Below are positions 61,150 through 64,000 of a DNA stretch of 64,000 bases, one piece after another. Position 1 is the stretch's first letter; every line of letters starts with the position of its first letter. Under the pieces are notes generated by a model that did not search any database, was not told the origin of the DNA, and was given only the letters and a program-made list of their open reading frames with translations. The DNA is taken from NCBI GenBank assembly GCA_024400115.1, contig JAKSNF010000013.1, positions 1 to 64,000 on the forward strand, read 5' to 3'. Origin of the DNA: Paludibacteraceae bacterium (GTDB lineage: Bacteria > Bacteroidota > Bacteroidia > Bacteroidales > Paludibacteraceae). The position numbers and the translations under genes are program-made.

Positions 61150-62739
61150 TTATAGGTTCTCAAGTGCTGTATTCAAGACAGTATCAAAGATAACCTTTAG
61201 GGAGTTTTTAGAACCATCCTCTAAATTAAGTGATAAAGTAGTGGTTTGATCTTCATAACTCAAATGAACCGTCTTGAAGATGGCCAAAACTTGGCAGGCT
61301 ATTTGCCACTCTTCATCATCAAGTAAATCCTCTGTCTTACCTATCTCTTCTATGATACGCGTTACATCGCCTACAGCTCCGTTTTTCTTCAATTGACCAT
61401 ATAACTCGTTTCTTGTGAAATTAGATGAGAGTTCCGACAAACCAAAGTCTTTTTTGCACTTCGAATAGATATTCTCCGGCATTACGAAGAACTTACCATC
61501 TTGGCAACCGATATAATAGTCATATCCCCCTTCTTGTTCTACCCACTCGTCATAATAAATGTAGCGATCCCAATCAACATAACGATTTGCGTGCATTGCG
61601 TAAACATTACCGTCTGTCTTTGTCCATTTATCATTTTGTGAAGCGATTGTCTCAAACCACTCCGATTCGCTACATTCTGCCATTACTATGAATTGAGGCA
61701 TTTCTTCGTCACCTAATTTCTCAACAGGTAAAAGAGCAAAAGTGACATCTCCGTTGAACATCTCCAAGTCGCTGAAGCTCATGTTAATCTCCTCTAATGC
61801 TTCATTGAATTCTTCCATCACTTCATCGGGGAATTCAATCTTTTCTATTAGTTTGGGCAGATCCTTTATCCCGAAGTTAGCTACCGCAAGACTGTTGGAT
61901 GGAATGAAGCCCATGTTATTCAGCGTAGGATTGGCATTGCAGGTGTTAGCTAACTCTTTAAATTCCTCATTTCCATCATAACTTGCCTTTAACACAATCT
62001 TTCCTTTCTCAAAGTTCAGGGATAATAACATGTATGCATCGTTCATCAAGTCTTGCATATTACCCAACTCAATGTTTGCCCCCGTTTGACCTGCGAGTTC
62101 CATTATTTTCTCATAATCACTATAGAGAACAAAATCTTCCTTTGCTTTACAGAAAGCTTCGAAATTGGCTTTGTTGATGGCTTGCTCTTCCTTAGCTAAG
62201 TCCATATAGTAAGATGCCGATTCTTTGGACATGGCAATTACGCATTTCGTAGCATCAAAGCACATAATCTCCTCTCCATCATATTCAACTACGTAATATT
62301 TGTCAGCCTCAGTAATTTGTAAGTCCAAATCAAAGTCTTCATCTTCGGCAATCACCTCAATAAAATTCTCAAATTTAGCTTTATCTTGTACAGCCATAAC
62401 AACCACACCTTCTTCTCTTTCGACATCCGTTAAGGCAACAACAATGCTTTGATCTAAATCAATACCGCATTCTTCGGGATTATCTACAATACTATTCATC
62501 AACTCACGGGTAGGAGTTGACAGAGAGAGAAATGCCGCTTTTAATAGGCTCGTTACTTCATCATTTTCTAAAACCTCTGATTTGGTCAGAAGCTGATTAA
62601 CGTTAATCTTTGCGCCCATTATCGTATTATCGGGAATAGCCTCTAAATACGAACTTTTGTTCATGTTGTTCACGCAAGCAGACACAAGGAGGGTAAGCAT
62701 TGCTAATCCTACACCTTTCCAAAAAGTAATTCTTTTCAT
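61150..62739 (-). CDS. DUF4836-like lipoprotein
   Basis: A 529-residue lipoprotein (lipobox VSAC, Cys22), acidic, with IPDNTIMGAKINVNQLL near the N-terminus. The overall pattern fits the DUF4836 family of Bacteroidota lipoproteins, of unknown function. First gene of an operon with an ABC ATPase and an FtsX-like permease, which may export or sense it. Promoter at 62821-62851. Confidence 0.8.
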   Translation of the reverse strand: MKRITFWKGVGLAMLTLLVSACVNNMNKSSYLEAIPDNTIMGAKINVNQLLTKSEVLENDEVTSLLKAAFLSLSTPTRELMNSIVDNPEECGIDLDQSIVVALTDVEREEGVVVMAVQDKAKFENFIEVIAEDEDFDLDLQITEADKYYVVEYDGEEIMCFDATKCVIAMSKESASYYMDLAKEEQAINKANFEAFCKAKEDFVLYSDYEKIMELAGQTGANIELGNMQDLMNDAYMLLSLNFEKGKIVLKASYDGNEEFKELANTCNANPTLNNMGFIPSNSLAVANFGIKDLPKLIEKIEFPDEVMEEFNEALEEINMSFSDLEMFNGDVTFALLPVEKLGDEEMPQFIVMAECSESEWFETIASQNDKWTKTDGNVYAMHANRYVDWDRYIYYDEWVEQEGGYDYYIGCQDGKFFVMPENIYSKCKKDFGLSELSSNFTRNELYGQLKKNGAVGDVTRIIEEIGKTEDLLDDEEWQIACQVLAIFKTVHLSYEDQTTTLSLNLEDGSKNSLKVIFDTVLNTALENL

Positions 62740-62820
62740 TGTTGTAACAAATAATTAAGTTAGTTTACAATTTGCAAAATGTTCAAACATATGAACTTTG
62801 CATATTTCTATTTGACGCTG

Positions 62821-62851
62821 CAAAGATACAACAAATTTTTAATATATGCAA
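62821..62851 (-). promoter_or_regulatory. Promoter of the DUF4836-like operon
   Basis: Minus-strand TTG (62849-62851), 20-bp spacer starting CATATATT, TATCTTTG (62821-62828). Confidence 0.8.
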
Positions 62852-62882
62852 ATATATTTGAAATTTTGTTACAATATTCTCG

Positions 62883-63479
62883 TTAAAATACGGATTGTCG
62901 CATCGTATCAGGAAGAAATTCTGCAGAATGAGTCTCTTTCGTATCCGAAACATATATATCAATGCATTCTTTGGGTAGCATCGCCCATCGACCTTGTGGG
63001 TCAATAATTCCAACGATATATGAATCTTCATCGCCTCCGCCATATCCGTCTTCATCGTAACTCTCAAAACGAGTAGAGAGATATATGGAGCAAGCTATGT
63101 AGTTATCCTCCTTCCTAACAGAGGGCCTTGCGGGAACAAAACCTAACTTCTGAATTTCATCCGCTCGTTTGGGATTCCTCTGAAGACATTTCATGATTTC
63201 GTCATTCAAAGGCAACATAATACATTCACATTTGTAAAAGGGCAACTGGAGTAGGATGGGGTATAAGGCTTCCCATGGGAGCATCTTGTTTTGAAAGAGT
63301 GTGCCGTGATAACCGGATTTAGTGGGTACATAGACAAAAGCGTCCTCTGAACCGATTGAAACAATATCTTTGGCTTTAGATTGTTCTTCTTGGGTTAGTG
63401 TTCGAACAATATCGTGCCCCTCCCATGTAATGACCGACTCTACGTCTATCAGTTGTTTAATCCATTCAATAGTTTCCAT
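62883..63479 (-). CDS. Protein of unknown function, 198 residues
   Basis: Soluble, no signal peptide; contains METIEWIKQL at the start, an ACSIYLSTRFESYDEDGYGGGDEDSYIVGI segment in two parts, and CIDIYVSDTK near the end. No family recognised. It has its own promoter (63564-63594) and no close neighbour on the same strand except the DUF4836 operon 144 bp downstream. Confidence 0.65.
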   Translation of the reverse strand: METIEWIKQLIDVESVITWEGHDIVRTLTQEEQSKAKDIVSIGSEDAFVYVPTKSGYHGTLFQNKMLPWEALYPILLQLPFYKCECIMLPLNDEIMKCLQRNPKRADEIQKLGFVPARPSVRKEDNYIACSIYLSTRFESYDEDGYGGGDEDSYIVGIIDPQGRWAMLPKECIDIYVSDTKETHSAEFLPDTMRQSVF

Positions 63480-63563
63480 ATTCTTCTTTATTTGGCTAAT
63501 CCGGGACTATATTTGACTATCTTAACTTTTCTATTACAATTCAATTGAATTAAAATAACGCTG

Positions 63564-63594
63564 CAAAATTACTAAAAAATTATCACATATGCAA
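63564..63594 (-). promoter_or_regulatory. Promoter of the 198-residue protein gene
   Basis: Minus-strand TTG (63592-63594), 20-bp spacer starting CATATGTG, TAATTTTG (63564-63571). Confidence 0.75.
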
Positions 63595-63666
63595 ATTTAT
63601 TTGCAGATTAAAGGAAAAAACAACCGAATAAAATCGTTATAAACGACCTAATTCTGCAAAAAATAT

Positions 63667-63697
63667 TTGTATATATCAAAAAAAAGTATTATCTTTG
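63667..63697 (+). promoter_or_regulatory. Promoter of the NSS symporter gene
   Basis: TTG (63667-63669), 20-bp spacer starting TATATATC plus A-tract, TATCTTTG (63690-63697). Confidence 0.85.
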
Positions 63698-63715
63698 CAC
63701 CACAATTGCAAATTT

Positions 63716-64000
63716 ATGGTAAAAGAGCAATTTAATAGTCGGTTTGGTGTCATCATGGCAACGGCTGCCGGAGCGGTTGGCTTGGGTAATATATGGAAGT
63801 TCCCTTACATGCTTGGGCAAAATGGCGGAGCGGCTTTTTTAGTCGTGTACATCGTGTGTGTGCTGCTATTTGGTCTTCCTCTCATGATAACGGAGTTTGT
63901 GATGGGCAAACGTAGTGGTCAGTCCGTTCGGGGGGCATATCAAGTCTTGGCGGGCAATACACATTGGAACGGTATTCCTATATTAACCTGCCTCTCGGTA
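63716..64000 (+). CDS. Sodium-dependent (neurotransmitter:sodium symporter family) transporter, 5' part
   Basis: Cut by the window end; 95 codons are visible. The N-terminus SRFGVIMATAAGAVGLGNIWKFPY with the GNIWKFPY motif, then NGGAAFLVVY and ITEFVMG, are typical of bacterial SNF/NSS transporters (LeuT/MhsT type), which import amino acids with Na+. Start at 63716 is 19 bp after the promoter box. Confidence 0.93.
   Translation, partial: MVKEQFNSRFGVIMATAAGAVGLGNIWKFPYMLGQNGGAAFLVVYIVCVLLFGLPLMITEFVMGKRSGQSVRGAYQVLAGNTHWNGIPILTCLSV

Overview
The window is a chromosomal segment from a member of the Bacteroidales (Bacteroidota), probably an uncultured carbohydrate-degrading gut or rumen type. 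The evidence is direct: 19 promoters of the Bacteroidota type (TTTG at -33, TAnnTTTG at -7), lipoproteins with short C-terminal secretion tails typical of the order, A-rich regions rather than strong Shine-Dalgarno sites before starts, and gene families such as DUF4836, rSAM/lipoprotein and FISUMP-like proteins that are known mainly from this phylum. No rRNA, CRISPR array or prophage is visible.

Layout. 1-18.2 kb: secreted polysaccharide degradation (GH5 glucanase, GH3 beta-glucosidase, two GH13 starch enzymes, a large repeat-bearing secreted protein) with an Mpi-like serine invertase, thioredoxin reductase, tRNA-Phe and TrmO between them. 18.4-29.7 kb: housekeeping genes, namely glyS, the division cluster murC-ftsQ-ftsA-ftsZ, and a minus-strand operon galM-lepA-Na/H antiporter-DedA. 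29.9-35.6 kb: an AT-rich accessory island with an AAA ATPase, two small unknown genes, a DUF262/DUF1524 (GmrSD-like) protein and a KilA-N protein, the last two each preceded by the same direct repeat. 35.7-38.2 kb: a ComEA-like helix-hairpin-helix protein, rpe and a minimal ComEC. 38.3-42.8 kb: lipoproteins, a promoter-fused gene remnant, a radical SAM protein, rpiB. 42.8-45 kb: queG, marC, efp. 45.3-54.4 kb: one long minus-strand operon potA-potB-potC-potD-TPR protein-beta-barrel protein. 54.6-59.3 kb: a small lipoprotein and a radical SAM enzyme that look like an rSAM/lipoprotein pair split by an AT-rich two-gene cassette. 59.2-64 kb: an ABC exporter-like pair with a DUF4836-type lipoprotein, an unknown gene, and the start of a sodium:neurotransmitter-type symporter.

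The most unusual content lies between and inside genes. (1) An RNA at about 39.42-39.57 kb on the minus strand has its own promoter, a long nested hairpin, and a terminator that shares bases with the closing stem, so the two folds exclude each other; it precedes a lipoprotein gene and looks like an orphan switch or 6S-like RNA. (2) Two families of intergenic repeats keep the same hairpins while the stem sequences differ between copies (compensatory changes). They occur as inverted pairs, often bounded by TCTCCCGCTC terminal inverted repeats; one inverted pair flanks the AT-rich protease cassette at 55.1-57.9 kb. (3) Short tandem sequences (CCACAATCCACCATC-type, ACAGGCGACAGG-type and others) are inserted in frame in at least eight unrelated proteins, some essential. 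(4) All 19 promoters recognised have exactly 20 bp between TTG and the -7 box, and most carry an extended CATATATC plus A-tract after the -33 element; palindromic versions serve divergent gene pairs.

All functional names come from reading the protein sequences; no database search was run.
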